Part shown: piece after piece, positions 11,575-24,886 of the stretch
Layout: the number at the start of each line of letters is the position of its first letter
How positions within the stretch are numbered: position 1 is the stretch's first letter
Source of the DNA: Thalassia testudinum
Lineage: Eukaryota; Streptophyta; Magnoliopsida; Alismatales; Hydrocharitaceae
Assembly: GCA_037157565.1 (NCBI GenBank)
Contig: JAZHRO010000039.1
Span: forward strand, 48,236,001 to 48,300,000
Length of the DNA: 64,000 nucleotides
Reading direction: 5' to 3'
Translations under genes and position numbers: made by a program
Notes under the pieces: model-generated
What the model saw: only the letters and a program-made list of their open reading frames with translations
The model's database searches: none
Told to the model about the DNA's origin: nothing

Positions 11575-13182
11575 GCTATGCTGTCATGATTTTTTTGTAT
11601 CCTACTTGCATATTCACTTGCCAATTGGTTTGTTTCTTTGTCATATTTACCAAAATTTTTATACTTGCACAACAATTAGTTGTGATTTGTCATGTTCACA
11701 TAAATTACCATTGTGTGACTTATGTTTTGCCTTTTTTCCTTTATCATTTTATACATTCCGGTAAGCAATCTTTTTCTAATCTCTTCCATTTATCTTGAGA
11801 GAATTACATCTTATACAAAAGTAAAATTGATTTAAATTTACTTTTGTATAGATACATGCTTCTCTTTTGGTCAAATTTATTGACTTACTTTAGCTACTTA
11901 TAGTTTGTTCATTTCGCTTAGTACCCTAAAGTTGTATTCCCTCTTTTTAGATCACATATGAGGGTCTCATGCCACATATGAATTGAATTCTTTAATGTTA
12001 TCATGTGTTGCATTAGTACATATGACCTCTCAAGCCACATATGAATTGAATTCCACTGCCCAAAAATAAAAGTTTTCTTCCTTTGTTGGTGAAATTTTTT
12101 ATCTTGATATTATTATACAAATATCTATTTCCTTTGAAAGTTGTCCCACGGCTCTTTTTAATTTTAGATCCAGACATTATATCTCATCAAGAGGCTGCTT
12201 TAAATTATATGCACAATTTAGATGATGTTGATGTTACTTTTAGGTGGAGATTAAATGTGTTAAATTAGAGCTGAATGTGGCTTTGAAAGTTCTTATGAAG
12301 AAAGAAAGGAAGCTAGGCTTCAATAATTGCTAGACTACACATACCAGCCGTAAAAGATTGATACTATAGCCCTTTTATAAACAACTTAGAAGTTGACTAA
12401 ATGTAAACTTTCTTAAGAAGCATATTAAAGATTCCTTATATGCATGTTTGGTTGCTACTTGTTTTTGTACTTCTTTGCAGCGAAGGATGATTTTACCATA
12501 CAAATTATACTCCTGCAGCAACGTGCGGATTAAAAATTAGTAAATATTCAAAGGGAGTTATTTCTTGGTCTCCTATTTAATAGTTGATAGTATGTTTAGT
12601 ACCTATGTATTTATCATCACTAGCTTGTGCTTATCATGATTGTAAGAAGTAATTTGTTTAAAAGCGTTCTTTACTCTTCACCTAGTATACCTCCTAGGTG
12701 TTCTATGTAATATCATATTTCTTAATCAGACAAGTTGATTTTATACTGCATTATGTATACACAAACATAAAATTAGGGTATATTCTTTTTCAAAAAAATA
12801 AAAGGGTATCCATATGCTTGGACTATTGTCCACCTCTCTCCTTCCCCCATGCTAATATTGTTCTCTGTTTTCTTTTGTGTAAACCCGTGGTTAATTAGCT
12901 AATCCAAAAAAAAAAAAGAGGATGTGTTTGTAGTATTCAATAGTTGGAGATTACCTGCTTGTATATATGTTCCCTACGTGAGAAGACAAATTAACTTTTT
13001 TGGTATTGTTTTGAACCTTATGAATGGATAGACTTTTGTCTTTTGTGTTGTAGCTTCATGTTGGACATGCATTATGTTGACTTTTTGTTACATCCAATCA
13101 TGTAATAACGAACTTCAAAGTTATATCTTTTGCTTCATTTGATCGCTAAGCTTTTTAACTCATTTATTTTCTTAATTAATGC
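11575..13182. other. Intergenic AT-rich DNA, no gene recognised
   Basis: Short hydrophobic reading frames occur (11567-11798) but have no recognisable domain and are typical of T-rich DNA. A local duplication of CCACATATGAATTGAATTC occurs near 11971 and 12034. A poly-A run (12906-12917) is present. Nothing else is supported. Confidence 0.45.
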
Positions 13183-13187
13183 CTTTA

Positions 13188-15888
13188 TGTTACGATTCGA
13201 TTTTTGGATCCCTACAGGATCCGAGATTAGCTCGCCTCGACTAATCTCATGACCTAGTCGTCCAACAAGAAATAACCAAAATCAGAAAAATAAATCACAT
13301 CCACACATGCAATATAACTAAGCATAAGAAAAGAATGAAGTAGTAAAGAAAGTAGAACAACTATCTCAAAACATAATACATACCACCACAACAACGACAA
13401 CAGTGGAAATGAAACAGAAATAACAAGAACAGTAAAATATATGTCCATTACTAACTACAACAGTAGAGAAAACGAAAGAGCTAAAAGAACGACTACGGCT
13501 GGGCTCAGCTGGACCTAGCACCCTCTGTAGCAGGAAACTCGGGCTGCTCAAATCCTGGTCCTAAACAATGTTACGAAAAGACAGGGTCAGCAAACGCTGA
13601 GTAGAGTGGTATTTATATTATCTAAATACAAGTAAAATAGAAGCAAAAGCAGGTTTATTTTTCATTTTTATTTATCTCATTTATGTGTTTCTGATTCATC
13701 TATTTCTCAAGGTATCCAGGTATTTCTTGATCTTGCATGTTCCTCGTGTAAACGATCTTGATTGCAGTCTTTTCTGTAGAGTAGAAGGTATACGTGGTGC
13801 TCTCCTGGCTAGGAGAATCCCCTGTGGTAGTCCTATACTCAGTCAACCACCTTGAGGTCACTGTCGAGACATAGCGGTGACTACTACACGCGTGATAAAT
13901 GCACGGGTAGCTACCCCGCATTGACATGCGGTCAGTTGTTTCCGCTAGCGGGTACGCCAAAAGTACAGCACGGAACAGTATAGGGCCTTGCCCTCTCAAA
14001 ACAGGGGTCTTGCCTTTTCACAGTCCGCATACCCTCGTCTAACTATCCCGGTTTGCCTAAAGGGATTAACAAAGTCGGTGTAGGGTGACTAGCTGAACCC
14101 CGGGCCCCGTTGGGTGACTAGCTCCCTCCCTACACTAGTAGCACACCTCGGTGCCACATATGCGAGGGCCAACAGGAGTCGGTGTAGAGTGGCCAATCCT
14201 AACCCTAGGTCTCAACCCAAGGGAAGCTAACTCCGCTCTACACTAAAAAGGGACAGTTGCTCTCTTTGGTACCGCGTACACAAATGCCAGCATACTTCCC
14301 GTCTACATTCCAGATACACAATAGTTCTACTCTTAATTCCTTGTTGGGTTCATGCTCATATTCATCTCATTTATCCAGATCCAAATCTCATGTTTCATAA
14401 CTCGTTTCTCATCTAGATACAGGCAGCTTGTGTTTCCATAATTCAGTTCTCAATCATGACATGCAACTTGTGGTTTCACAGTTCAATTTCTCATTCACAT
14501 ACAGGCAGCTCGTGTTTTAATATGCATCTCGTAATTATATTAAAGGCATTTGCTAGCAATTTATCTTAACTATGCATTCAAGTAAACAGTACATCTCAAA
14601 CAGGCTCATTCATTTCTACCATAGGATTCATTCCACATCCTAGAGTTCAATCCTATTATTCCAACCAAGTACATTCTTATTTAAATATTAACAACTGAAT
14701 TAAACCACTCTACCGGGTATCACGAGAGGAATGGGGGCCTGTATCGCAGATCTCGTCATCTCTGCGGACCCCGAACATGCCACTGGCTGGTAACCTATAC
14801 CAGCGACTAATTTCATTAGACGAGGTCAAAACAGTAGATACTCACCACGAACACGTAGAGGAACTCGAGTGGAAAACAATGGTATTTCGTTTGCAGAAAT
14901 TTGATTCCGTTTGGGCCTTAAACAGGCCAAAAATGCAGTTACTGATCAAAATCACACTCCCAGATGTCTTAAAAGACATCATATCTCACCTTGTGTTTTC
15001 TACGATTGATTCAGACATCCAAATTCCCTCTGCGACTGTCTGGGGGCAGTTCCAGACGTCGGACAAGGTCTCCGGTTGTTTGGAAGCACCTCTGGACGTT
15101 TGGCGACGTGATTAGACGTCCAAAAGTGTTTGGGAAAGCATACCGCATGTCTTCCTGAAGCCTTCACCTGCGTACAAAAGTGCAGGCACGATTTTAGGCC
15201 AACAACTCTTGTGTTGAAATCCTCTGTATGGCGGAAAGCAGCACAGGAAGGTACATACCTCGTGATATTGCACTTTCAGACATCCGGCCTCAGCTCCGGA
15301 CGTCCTGGTGCCTCACCAACCGTCTGAACGTCACACTAGACGTCTGATACTAGAAAACTTCTAGTATCAGAACCTCCTCGTAGCTTGCACTGCTCGCACC
15401 TCCGCCCGTAGCGGCAGCTGCAGGAGCTTGAGAAGCTCCTTGCTGACATCCTCCTCTCTCCCACGAGCTTCTCCTTGAGCTCCATCGAGCTCTCGCAGTC
15501 GTCTCCCTCTTCCCTCGCACTCTCTCACTCTCTCGCTCTCGCTCTTCCCTGCTTTCCCCTCGCCGGTGGCTCTCCTTCCTCGCTGCGGTTGTAATAGAGA
15601 TGGGAGGGGGACGTAGTCGTCACAGGAGAAGGTGGAGGTGGCGGTGGCTTGAGTGGTGTGAGGAGGAGAGGAGAGAAGGGAGGGGGTTTATATAGGAGGG
15701 GAGTTAGGGTTCGGATGAGGGTGCGTGGGGAGAGAGAAAAGCCTCTGCGCGTCGCTCGCGCACAGAGCGCAAAGTACAGTACAAAAATCTCACTTTTAGA
15801 TGTCCGGACACGTGTCCAGACGTCTGGACAGACGTCTGACTGAAACTCTAGATGTTTTATCCAACTAAAAAAGCAACGGGTCATTTCA
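13188..15888 (-). mobile_element. Solo LTR (LTR-d), minus orientation
   Basis: This 2,701-bp LTR of the same family starts TGTTACGATTCG and ends GGGTCATTTCA, flanked by CTTTA (13183-13187) and CTTTG (15889-15893), a probable 5-bp target duplication with one substitution. On the minus strand the promoter shows a TATATAAA-type box (plus-strand TTTATATA at 15687-15694), and the leader hairpin is at 15343-15371. The GACGTCTGG-rich zone spans roughly 14960-15350 and 15795-15860. It has no adjacent internal region, so it is solo. It is closer in sequence to LTR-e and LTR-f than to LTR-c. Confidence 0.88.
15343..15371 (-). other. Perfect 13-bp hairpin in LTR-d
   Basis: TCTGATACTAGAA (15343-15355) pairs perfectly with 15359-15371 across a 3-nt AAC loop. 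It lies at the same position as the LTR-c hairpin but with a different stem sequence that keeps complete pairing. Confidence 0.8.
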
Positions 15889-15893
15889 CTTTG

Positions 15894-16697
15894 GGATCAC
15901 ACTTTTCATGAAACATTCTAAAAGATGACCTATGAGATTTTGTGATATGTTGCTTCTTCAAGAAACCATAGATCTTCCAATATCTCTATTGCATTAAGCC
16001 TACTCTTAAACATGATCTTTACGACAACATCCCATCTCCATTCACTATATATGCATAGGATATACATTTGTATACGGCTCTAGTCAGCCAAGGATATATC
16101 AATATGATTGCCATCTTCTTGATACCAAAAGAAATACTGATGGTTTTGGATTTCGAAATGGTTATGTAATCCGTGATTTGAGCTCATCAAATCCACAATT
16201 GTACCATTATTTATATCAAACTTAAACATGGTATATTCTCCTATTCATATTTAGATAAACTACGAATGACATTACTCTATCTATTTCATACCTTCGTTGG
16301 AGACAAATCATAAATGATATGATCTTAACATGCCAATTCAACTAGCTTAGGATGCATAATTCCAACAATGATTCATAAAGTGACACATCTTTTTTCATAT
16401 CAAATGGGTAAACTTTAATTTTATGTACAGTGCACTGCTCCGCAAAATGGGATACAAAGAGTAGAGTAATGGATTCCATGTATGTTACGTAAGGAAGGGA
16501 ATAGATCTTCCCATTTTCTAGCGTTTATCTTGATCTGATGAGCGAGAAAAGCATTCTACTCGAGTACTCCTAAGGATTTGTTCGATGGATATTTAAAATC
16601 ATCAATCGGACAGTAGAAAAAGGAAAAAATAAATAAAAAAAAAGAAGAAATAAAAAGAGAGAGAAGGTAAAGGTCGTCACGTATGGAAAGACTTGAC

Positions 16698-16702
<5 letters not shown>
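15894..16702. other. Unassigned intergenic DNA
   Basis: There are no open frames with recognisable domains and no clear repeat structure. A purine-rich run lies at about 16615-16670, just before the AT microsatellite. Confidence 0.4.

Positions 16703-16771
<69 letters not shown>
16703..16771. repeat. (AT)n microsatellite
   Basis: About 34 uninterrupted AT units run through this interval. The tyrosine-isoleucine open frames seen across it on both strands are artefacts of the repeat. Confidence 0.97.
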
Positions 16772-16773
<2 letters not shown>

Positions 16774-18190
16774 CTGGCGATCAAAACGAACGGCCGTATG
16801 CACAGTGAAACATATGAAATTGAGGGAAACAGCTTAAGAGATTGCCCACCTGTAGGTAGCTATTATTTTTTAAGTGATTTCTAATTGGCATCGATCTGTC
16901 TTGAACCATCTGCTTAGGTTGACGAGGTTTCAACGTATTAATCGATTAAACTCACTTTTTAAACTATTTCGTTGGCCAATAATATTGCCTTTCTCGCAAT
17001 TGGTCTTTGAACAACCGATTAAAATCTTTGAGCAGATGTCTCTCCTTAAGTATGTGCAATTAATTTGAAGTTGTATATCATCAGATTTTGCGATGGCTCG
17101 ATGTAAAGGTGCAAGATTTTTTTCTTTTTCTAAGGCCACTTTAACGTATAATGTTTTGGCATTCGAGTATATGCTCTATGTAGGAATCATAAATTCTTTA
17201 AAATTGTTGAACATAAAGTTTTATTGCTGTCGGTCATGAATCAACTCTCAAATTTATATTTGTCAAAAGCAGCTTGTATTGCTTCTTGAGTGTGATTGTT
17301 GAGTTTGGGTTAGAAGATTTTTTCTTTTTTCTTTCAATTAATTTGAAGAGATGGACCTAAATTAAACACTTGCTTAAAGATGCTTTTCAAGTCAAAAGTA
17401 AATGATATGTAATAATTAAGTTCGCATAAATCAACTGGTTAACATATCCACATAAAATTTTTGGACCTCCAACTTTAGATAAGATCTTCCATTCTCAATG
17501 AACCAACTTTGCCAACTGCTCCAACTTCAAATGCCAAACCAAATGGAGTCACGGAATTAATCAATTCAACTTGACAGTAGGTTACGTTTTGATTCAATGA
17601 TGGTTAATAAATAGCAAATTAGGCTGGCAATCTTCCCCAAGGTGTACGTCATGTACAACGGATAGAAACGTATTGGGCAGTAAATCATATGATCACTGAA
17701 TTAAAAGCGAGAGATGAAGTCTGATCAAGATCAAGATATGTAGACATGATCGCAAAGTTTACCATGTAAACTTGAGCCTATGGAAGAAGGTTTTTTCGCG
17801 CGCGCGCGCGTGTGTTTTTCTTCCTTTGGGATGAAGCAGTTTGACTTTAATTTGTTTCCCCTTCATCGAACATTCCCGATGGGCTCGAATTGGATGCGAA
17901 GGAATAAAGAATCTTTCGCTCTTTATCGTATTTTTCAATAATATATAGGGTTGTAGTATGCTATATTTAAATTGCAATAGACTCATCATCAAAATAACTG
18001 TCCATAAGTTGTATTCTGCTGGAAATTTTACTCATGAACAATAATATATTAAAACATAATCTAGCGTAAGCAATGATATTGAATTTTGACGTTTCTGGAA
18101 TAATGACTAATTATTTAATTTTCTTTATGCTCGGCATCCATCTAACCCCTAGTGGGAGAAACGACGATGGCAATCTCCCCAAAAGGGAGG
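16772..18190. other. Unassigned intergenic DNA
   Basis: Mixed AT-rich sequence. A short alternating (CG)n run followed by GTGTG at about 17797-17816 could form left-handed DNA. No gene is supported. Confidence 0.4.
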
Positions 18191-18197
18191 GGCTTAG

Positions 18198-18491
18198 GCC
18201 AGAGAAGGGACTACGATCCTGCAATTGGCGAGGCCTATCCAGGAGGAGAGGTTACTTCCATCCTTGGAAAATATGGTAGCAGTTAAATTTGATCCCTTAA
18301 CTTCTATCATATCTGGTGTTGTTTCTCCATATATTACGTATAACTATATATGAATCCTTGCATGTTTTTTTTTTATTTGTCTGCAGCCAATTGGAAAATA
18401 TGATTGCCATCGTCAATGGGTACTCGCTGCCACCACGAAGCAGGGCATTTTTTTTGCTTGGTACTGGACCTTCGCGGGGCTCGTATTACGG
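18198..18491 (+). pseudogene. Possible two-exon coding fragment, unidentified
   Basis: I do not recognise this gene. One open stretch (18198-18275, 26 codons) ends in ATG followed by a GTAGCA donor. A pyrimidine-rich tract and TTTGTCTGCAG acceptor (ending 18386) then precede a second open stretch, 18387-18491, ending at a GTAATC donor. The two join in phase 0. The second part encodes a hydrophobic, aromatic-rich segment (residues such as GIFFAWYWTFAG) that could be a membrane helix. The local GC content is higher than in the flanks. There is no start codon, and no further exon could be placed. It could be a gene remnant, a captured exon pair in a transposon, or chance. Confidence 0.25.
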
Positions 18492-19082
18492 GTAATCTTC
18501 TATTCTTAGTCTCCTTGATGTTCTTTCCTTTTGTTTTCTTCCTTCGAAAAAATGTTCCTTGATGTTCTAAGATTGTCTATCGATCTATCACCAATATAGA
18601 AGATGTGAATTAGTGGGTTCTATTTTCGTTAATTTTTGGGCCACCATATAGATTTCTCTCTCTGGAGAATACGTGCCCTTAGCAATTAAAGTGGTCCAGA
18701 GCATCTTTCCGGGAAGATGCGCACCAAGGGGGTTGGGGAAGCGCAGTATATAAGTTGGAGGTGGGACATCACATAGCAACCCATCCTCACTTACCAACCT
18801 GTAGTTTTAAGTTCTTTTTTAACTCTTTGCTCTTCCTCCGCAGAAGACAAAGTTTCCATTGAAGAAGGGGTTTGACATTACACTCCGTTTGTATAATCTG
18901 TTGAGCCCAAATGCGTCACTATGTTTTTTCTTTTTTTTCCTTCTGGAAGGGAAGTAAATTGTATCCACTTCTTGATCGAGGAGTTATTAAATCAATAAGT
19001 ATACTATAAATTACATGATACTGCAATCAAATTCCAACGTTGGAAAGTATACAAACGATCAGCATTGAAAACTATATGGGGC

Positions 19083-19083
<1 letters not shown>

Positions 19084-19149
<66 letters not shown>
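19084..19149. repeat. Compound (GT)n-(GA)n microsatellite
   Basis: GT units run from about 19084 to 19115, followed after a short TAT interruption by GA units to about 19149. Open frames through this block are repeat artefacts. Confidence 0.95.
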
Positions 19150-19152
<3 letters not shown>

Positions 19153-19959
19153 GGTGGTTGCATCCCTGTCGATCAATTCAAAAACCTCCATTTTCGTCAT
19201 CTTCATCACCTGTTCTTCCTAGGTCCAGTTCGCTGCCCTTTAAATCCAGAATATGGTGGCGATAAAGGCCTCCCATACCATCTACGCATGCAGTGGATCA
19301 AATTCTTTGCATCATGCGATGTATCCTCTAGCTAGATTGTAGGAATCTCTCACGGTAAGGCCCAACTTGAGTGTAGATCTACTCCAAATGTAGGTGAAGA
19401 ACCTTCACTAGAAGGATAAATAGGTGTTGAGAAGACTCAATTCTCCTTTCATCCCAGAAAGCAAGGAGAAGGGAAGGTGCATGCCCATTCTAAGAGGGAA
19501 TTAATCTAGAGTGGGGATGGGACAATCCCAAATCACTTGATGGTTACAACAATAGAGCAAAGTCAGGTGGCCCAGCAAGGAGCCAACTCACTTGCCACCA
19601 ATCAACAACAAGCTCGCATGACTTGATAGGATCCCAAGCATCTTTTAATTGCATTTATGGGGTGTTACAATTTAGCATTGGATTCAAGGAGGTAGCTGTT
19701 TTGATGGTGGTATGAGGAATAGGTAAGCCATGACAGGGGACTTAATGTACCATGGAAGATTGCATTTTATTTGCCTCATATTTGATGATGAGTTTATTTT
19801 AGTTGACTTTTATTAGTAGTAGTAGGATAGATAGTGGCTGAATGTGACATATAAATTGATATATTGTAACAAGAGAAATTAAAGTGATAGTCTGTTTTGG
19901 TTTTTGATTAGAAATATGTTACATCAGGAGCCCCACTCGCCTTATTTTAACATAAATAC

Positions 19960-20490
19960 ACCATCATTCATTTCCCACTCAATTCCCTTCGAATCTATCT
20001 ACTACAGCCCTACCAAATGCATCCTACGGCCAACCTTTCTCTTAAGCTTAAACTCATTTGTTGCTAAGGGACAATTGTTGAGCATTGCCTCCCATACTAA
20101 TGAGTTCGCCTTCTCAGGACAAAACTCCCAAAATCCCCCCTTACCATTCATGTACTCATGTCCCATAGGAGCACTCCAAGATGAGCCTTTATCAGATACA
20201 AGGTTGATAATCCATTTAATGATAATGGCATTCTTGAGCTCCATGGGGAGGCTCAAGCTACAAACTTCCTCTCCTATTGTTTGTAGAGGATATCCCGTTC
20301 TGGCTCATAACTCCTAAATTCAAAAATAAAATTAGCAGCTAAACCAGATTCTCTTCTAGCACCTTCATTGGTGGCAATGTCCCTACAAGCTAATGATAAA
20401 GGGGGTTGTGGGTACACCCCACAGAGGAGAGACAATGCACTCTTCAACTGTAGATCATGCCACAAGTTCTTGTTCACAACTAGAGTCAAG
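19960..20490 (-). pseudogene. Probable LINE reverse-transcriptase C-terminal remnant
   Basis: On the minus strand a short frame at 20002-20256 reads as the region after the catalytic core of plant L1-type LINE ORF2. It has the pattern K-N-A-I-I-I-K-W-I followed some 15 residues later by S-S-W and then W-E-A-M, resembling the family's 'KALLxKWLWR ... SLW ... WKxIL' block. An adjoining minus frame (20274-20489) has no clear domain. There are no catalytic motifs, poly-A tail or target duplication, so the assignment is weak. It could equally be chance similarity. Confidence 0.3.
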
Positions 20491-20499
20491 TCTTTGGAA

Positions 20500-22590
20500 T
20501 ATTCCTAACACCATAATAATCGCAGCTTGAGATTTGAAGTGAGAAATCTCCCTATCATCCCATTAAGGAATAAGGTAGAGTGATATGTTCAAGAAAGTGA
20601 GAGGAAGAACTTACCCTTCACATTGTTCACCCATAGGGCTGACAACATTCCATGCTTTCTTAAGGTTGTCCCTTAGTGCCACTCTAAGCATTTCATTCTT
20701 TTGACAAAAAGTAGAAAAACGTCGAAATAAGCAAAATGAGTAAGTGCCATGCTCCTCTTTTGTCTCAATGTCCTGATGTTATATATGCTTATTGATCTCA
20801 AGCTTAACCATGTCTGGTAACATCTAAAATGACCATGGTGAAAGGACATATGGGCTAGGATCTCCTTGCCTCGACCTAGATTTACCTTTGAACTTATTGA
20901 AAGGGTGTTTGGGTCCACTATGATAAAGGAGATTGTGATGCAATACATACATACATATACATGCATACATACAAATATGGTATAGGACTTCCCACCCTTT
21001 CTCTCCCTTCTCAATATTTGGTTCATTTAAGGCTTGATCTACAATGAATGGGAGGACTGACTTAGCTTCATGACCTTTTACCTCTCAGCTTAAACGACCA
21101 ACCCTAAGGGTCTTCTCCAATCATTTTAATGTCGACTATCTATAAGGGTATAGATCTTGGCTTTTGAGCATTTAGATTTTCACAAGGAGAATAAAGATGG
21201 TGTAGCAACTTACACTTTCATTCTCATAAATATGGCGACAAGGTTTTCTCCCTTGGTAGGCCTCAAATGCCTAAGCTTATATAGTTCCCAACTACAAGTC
21301 TTCCTTCTGCCTCCATATCATATGACTAGCAACCATTTTCCTATTCACATGATTTTTATCCATTATGACCAAGGCAAGGGTGTCAATTGTGAAATCACAA
21401 AAATACCCAACCAAGGTCATTCACACATCCCTAGAGGAAGAGGGGAAATAGTTTGCCATTCTCTTTCACCACATGGTTTTCTCTTGAAAAAAAGGTTTTC
21501 CATGTTGAATTGTATATTGTTCGTGGCTAATAGATAGATTTTACCATGTTGAAGGTGCTAACTTGATGATCTTGTCCAATGATTTGTAATGTTTTGACGG
21601 GTTGACACTTTTATGGTAATGATAATGCCTTTAGCACAATAGTTATGCTGAGGTTATAACACCATTATTATAAATGTTATAATATTGATTATGTAATATT
21701 ATAGCATTCATGCGACACAAGTAGATGCATGTACAAATAAGAATCCAAGTCGCTCTTCATTTCTCCTTTAAAGAATAACTTATATTCACCTTTTTCTCCT
21801 ATTTAGTTAAAATATAGTCCCTTCTTCTGTACCATATTTGAGATCTTACTGTGATGATTATAAATACAACACCCGAGATCTTGCAATAAACAAGAACTTT
21901 TGTTCACAATAAGAGTTATTACGTTCTTGGTCATTTTCTTTCTTATAGAGATATTTATCCATAAAACTAAAACAATTTTGAATTAATTGCTACATTAGAG
22001 GGATTAAACATCATTGAATGAGTATCGAATGTCACTCTACATACAAAAGTAGAAAAAAAAGAGGGTGATCCTATTAGCATAAATGGATTCACACCTATTT
22101 ACAGGTTTGAAGGTGGGAGACCATGAATGTGTGGTGACTCATCTTCTAATCATGGAAATACGTAAAAAATTATGTGAAATATATATATATATATAGGTTC
22201 TATCCTCTTAGCATGGTACCTAAAATTTATTAAATGAGTACCACGCGAGAACTATTAGATGAAGATCACAAGATCAAAATTAATATACCTAAAGTAACGA
22301 AGGTAATTTTGTAATAAACTCCATATTAATGGAAGTTGCCCAAAAATATTTACACAGATCATTTGTATAATAAAATATTTTTAAAAGGTAGGATGCGGTT
22401 AATGTCAATCCAAACATACACTCTAAATATAGATAGTGAATTAATTAGTAACATGATGATATTATTGGTAACACAAAAATAATACATGAAAATTATTAAT
22501 TACCAAACTTAAATGCTATACATTTCAAAAATACTAAAAACATCCGAATAATTTCTACATTCAAATGTTTAAAACAATGAATGAATACAT
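20500..22590. other. Unassigned intergenic DNA
   Basis: Several short frames occur (for example 20673-21026 minus and 21157-21537 plus) but no domain is recognisable. A tetranucleotide-like ACATACATACAT run lies near 20945-20972 and an (AT)n run near 22181-22194. No gene is supported. Confidence 0.4.
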
Positions 22591-23030
22591 CTTAAATTAA
22601 TAAAAATATATTGTAACAACAAAGAACAATCGTTGTAAAGTGACATAAATACGTTTGTAATGCATAAGAATGTGGATTGTAATAAATGTTAAGTGTTCTA
22701 TAACAAAATAGTAAACATATTGTAACAGCAAGTATTGAATTTGCGTTACACATAATAGCATAATGAAAATAAAAAACATGACTAAATTTGTAATACAAAT
22801 GTATTATACTTGTAGCACGAATAATTAGTGCTTCATAATAATGACATTTAATACAAATTGTATTACTAATAGATCTTGTATTACAAATATTTACCATAAA
22901 AAAAGTACAAAAACTTATATTACAAGTGAAAACTAATCTGTATATATACGATTAACTTGTATTACAATTATTTATTTTATTGAAAATGTAAGAATTTGTA
23001 TTACAAGTGCAAAATTGAATTGTAATGCAT

Positions 23031-23310
23031 GGAAAATGTTGTAATACAAATTCATTTTGATTAAGAAGAGGGCCATAATATGATTAAGTATTAAGGTGAT
23101 ATTATTACTTTCAAATAATAATGTAATTTTTTATTAATTGTATTCTAAATACGATTTATGAATTGAATTATATACATGGAAAATGTTGTAGTACAAATTT
23201 ATTTTGTTTAAGAAGAGTTATAATATAATTAAGTATTACGGTGATATTATTACTTTCAAATAATAATGTAATAGTTGATTAATTGTATTCCAAATACGAT
23301 TTATGAATAG
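23031..23310. repeat. Tandem duplication, 147-bp period, two copies
   Basis: The block starting GGAAAATGTTGTA at 23031 recurs at 23178. Both contain AAGAAGAG, then TTAAGTATTA, then GTGATATTATTACTTTCAAA, and end with ATACGATTTATGAAT. They differ by scattered substitutions. The surrounding 22.6-23.3 kb is rich in TTGTAATACAA-type palindromes. Confidence 0.85.
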
Positions 23311-23687
23311 TTGACATTAATGAGCAAAGATATTTTCCAGAAATAACATAATAATTGATTAAGTGCATTCCATATACAAATAGTGGTTTTTTGAACGACT
23401 TTTTGATATGTGCAGTGATTTTCATGAACAGAAAATATCATCCAACAATCACAATAATAGGCTTTTTTGTGGATTTATGAGCAAAGTGCTCAAAGTGCTC
23501 AATGGAGCGGTTATGTCAACTTTGGGGCCCATCTTAAACAAAAAAGGTTGGAAGAAAAAACTTACATCCAAAAAACTTATAAATTGGATTGTAGTTGCGG
23601 TCTAGAAGGAAATCTTGATGGCAAATTTACGCAGAAAGACATCTTACGCTTATATGGAATCAATTCTAAATATAGCATTACTATTAG
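23311..23687. other. Short intergenic segment, no gene recognised
   Basis: Overlapping short plus-strand frames exist (23408-23605 and 23467-23736) but match no family I know. A short direct repeat AAAGTGCTC occurs at about 23484-23500. Confidence 0.35.
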
Positions 23688-23689
23688 GG

Positions 23690-24657
23690 ATAAGCATTGG
23701 GTCGAGCCCTTACAGGCTAGGCTCGATCCTACCTAAGCTCATTTAATAAATAGGTTAAAAAGGTAACCCAAGGCCCGACTTAAAATAAAATTTCTTGGCC
23801 CAAGCTTGGCTCAGCCCAAAAAATAATGGGCTTGGGCTGAGTCAGGTCAACCCTTTTATACATGGCCTTTTTATTTATTTTACTTATATGTGTAAAATAA
23901 TATGCGAGTGTTGCATCAATAATTATTTTAAAAGTATAAAAAATAATATGATTTTATACAAGTAAGAAAAAATGACTTGTAAAGGGTAATTATCTTTTTT
24001 TAAATGATGTATTATTATATTTGCATTTTGTGTATATTAAAAGATATTTAAATCCTCATAGGTACACGTCCAACCAAAATGATCCAGCTTTATGCATTGC
24101 AAATATTTTATTTGAATATTCAACATATATAGCATATGACAAGCCAACCAAATGTAATCAAGTAAGGGAAAATTATAATAAAAATTAAAAGGACTCATCT
24201 TGTGTAATAATATTTAATTTGAATTTGGATGTTCACGCTTTCTCCATGGCAAGAAGTTAATGGTTCATATCTAATTTGAACGAGATCGTAAGATTGCATT
24301 TTACAACTTACAGTTGTAGGTAGCATGGGGGTTAAGGTTTTGTTAATTAAAAAATAGCAAGAGCAATCAATGTTTATTTAGTGTTAATGTATGAGGCATA
24401 TATGATATATATTTTGATAGACAATATGAATATATATACATATACGATATATATTGATGTAATTAGGCCAACAGGTTAAGACGACCCCATAAATGGGTCA
24501 ATGGGCTAAGCTGAGTTTGGGTCACTTCAACCCAAGGCTTAGCCAATTTAATAAATGGGTTATATTTATAACTCAAGCCCGACTTTAATTTCGGGCTCAT
24601 ACTTAAGGAGACCCAATCGAGCTGGATCAAGCTGACCCGACTCAATGCTCATCCCTA
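23690..24657. mobile_element. hAT-like non-autonomous DNA transposon
   Basis: The element begins TAGGGATAAGCATTGGGTCG and ends with the complement of TAGGGATGAGCATTGAGTCG, giving imperfect terminal inverted repeats of at least 20 bp with two mismatches in the outer 20. The subterminal regions are full of GGGCTTGGGCT / AGCCCA-type repeats in both orientations (23770-23850 and 24480-24620), a hallmark of plant hAT-like elements. It has no transposase frame, and the middle is AT-rich. I could not settle an 8-bp target duplication, so the class call rests on the TIR form and subterminal repeats. Confidence 0.6.
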
Positions 24658-24886
24658 TAGGTCACTATCTACTATCTTTTTCTAAAATGAAAAAAATTCC
24701 TTACCATCTATTATGTATCTCCGACGTCTCCTCTTTCTCCTTTCGTTTATTTTATTTTCTTTTATTTTGGTTTTCTTGAAGCATCCTACCCTTATCTTTC
24801 ACTGACAACTCTTTGACTCTCGCTCTCTTCCCCATCTATTATTTGCCAAAATAACTATATCAATTTTCACACATTTGTTAAAAAAT

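Noticed and set aside
16693..16884. Open frames of repeated Ile-Tyr on both strands
   Set aside because: They are direct translations of the (AT)n microsatellite.
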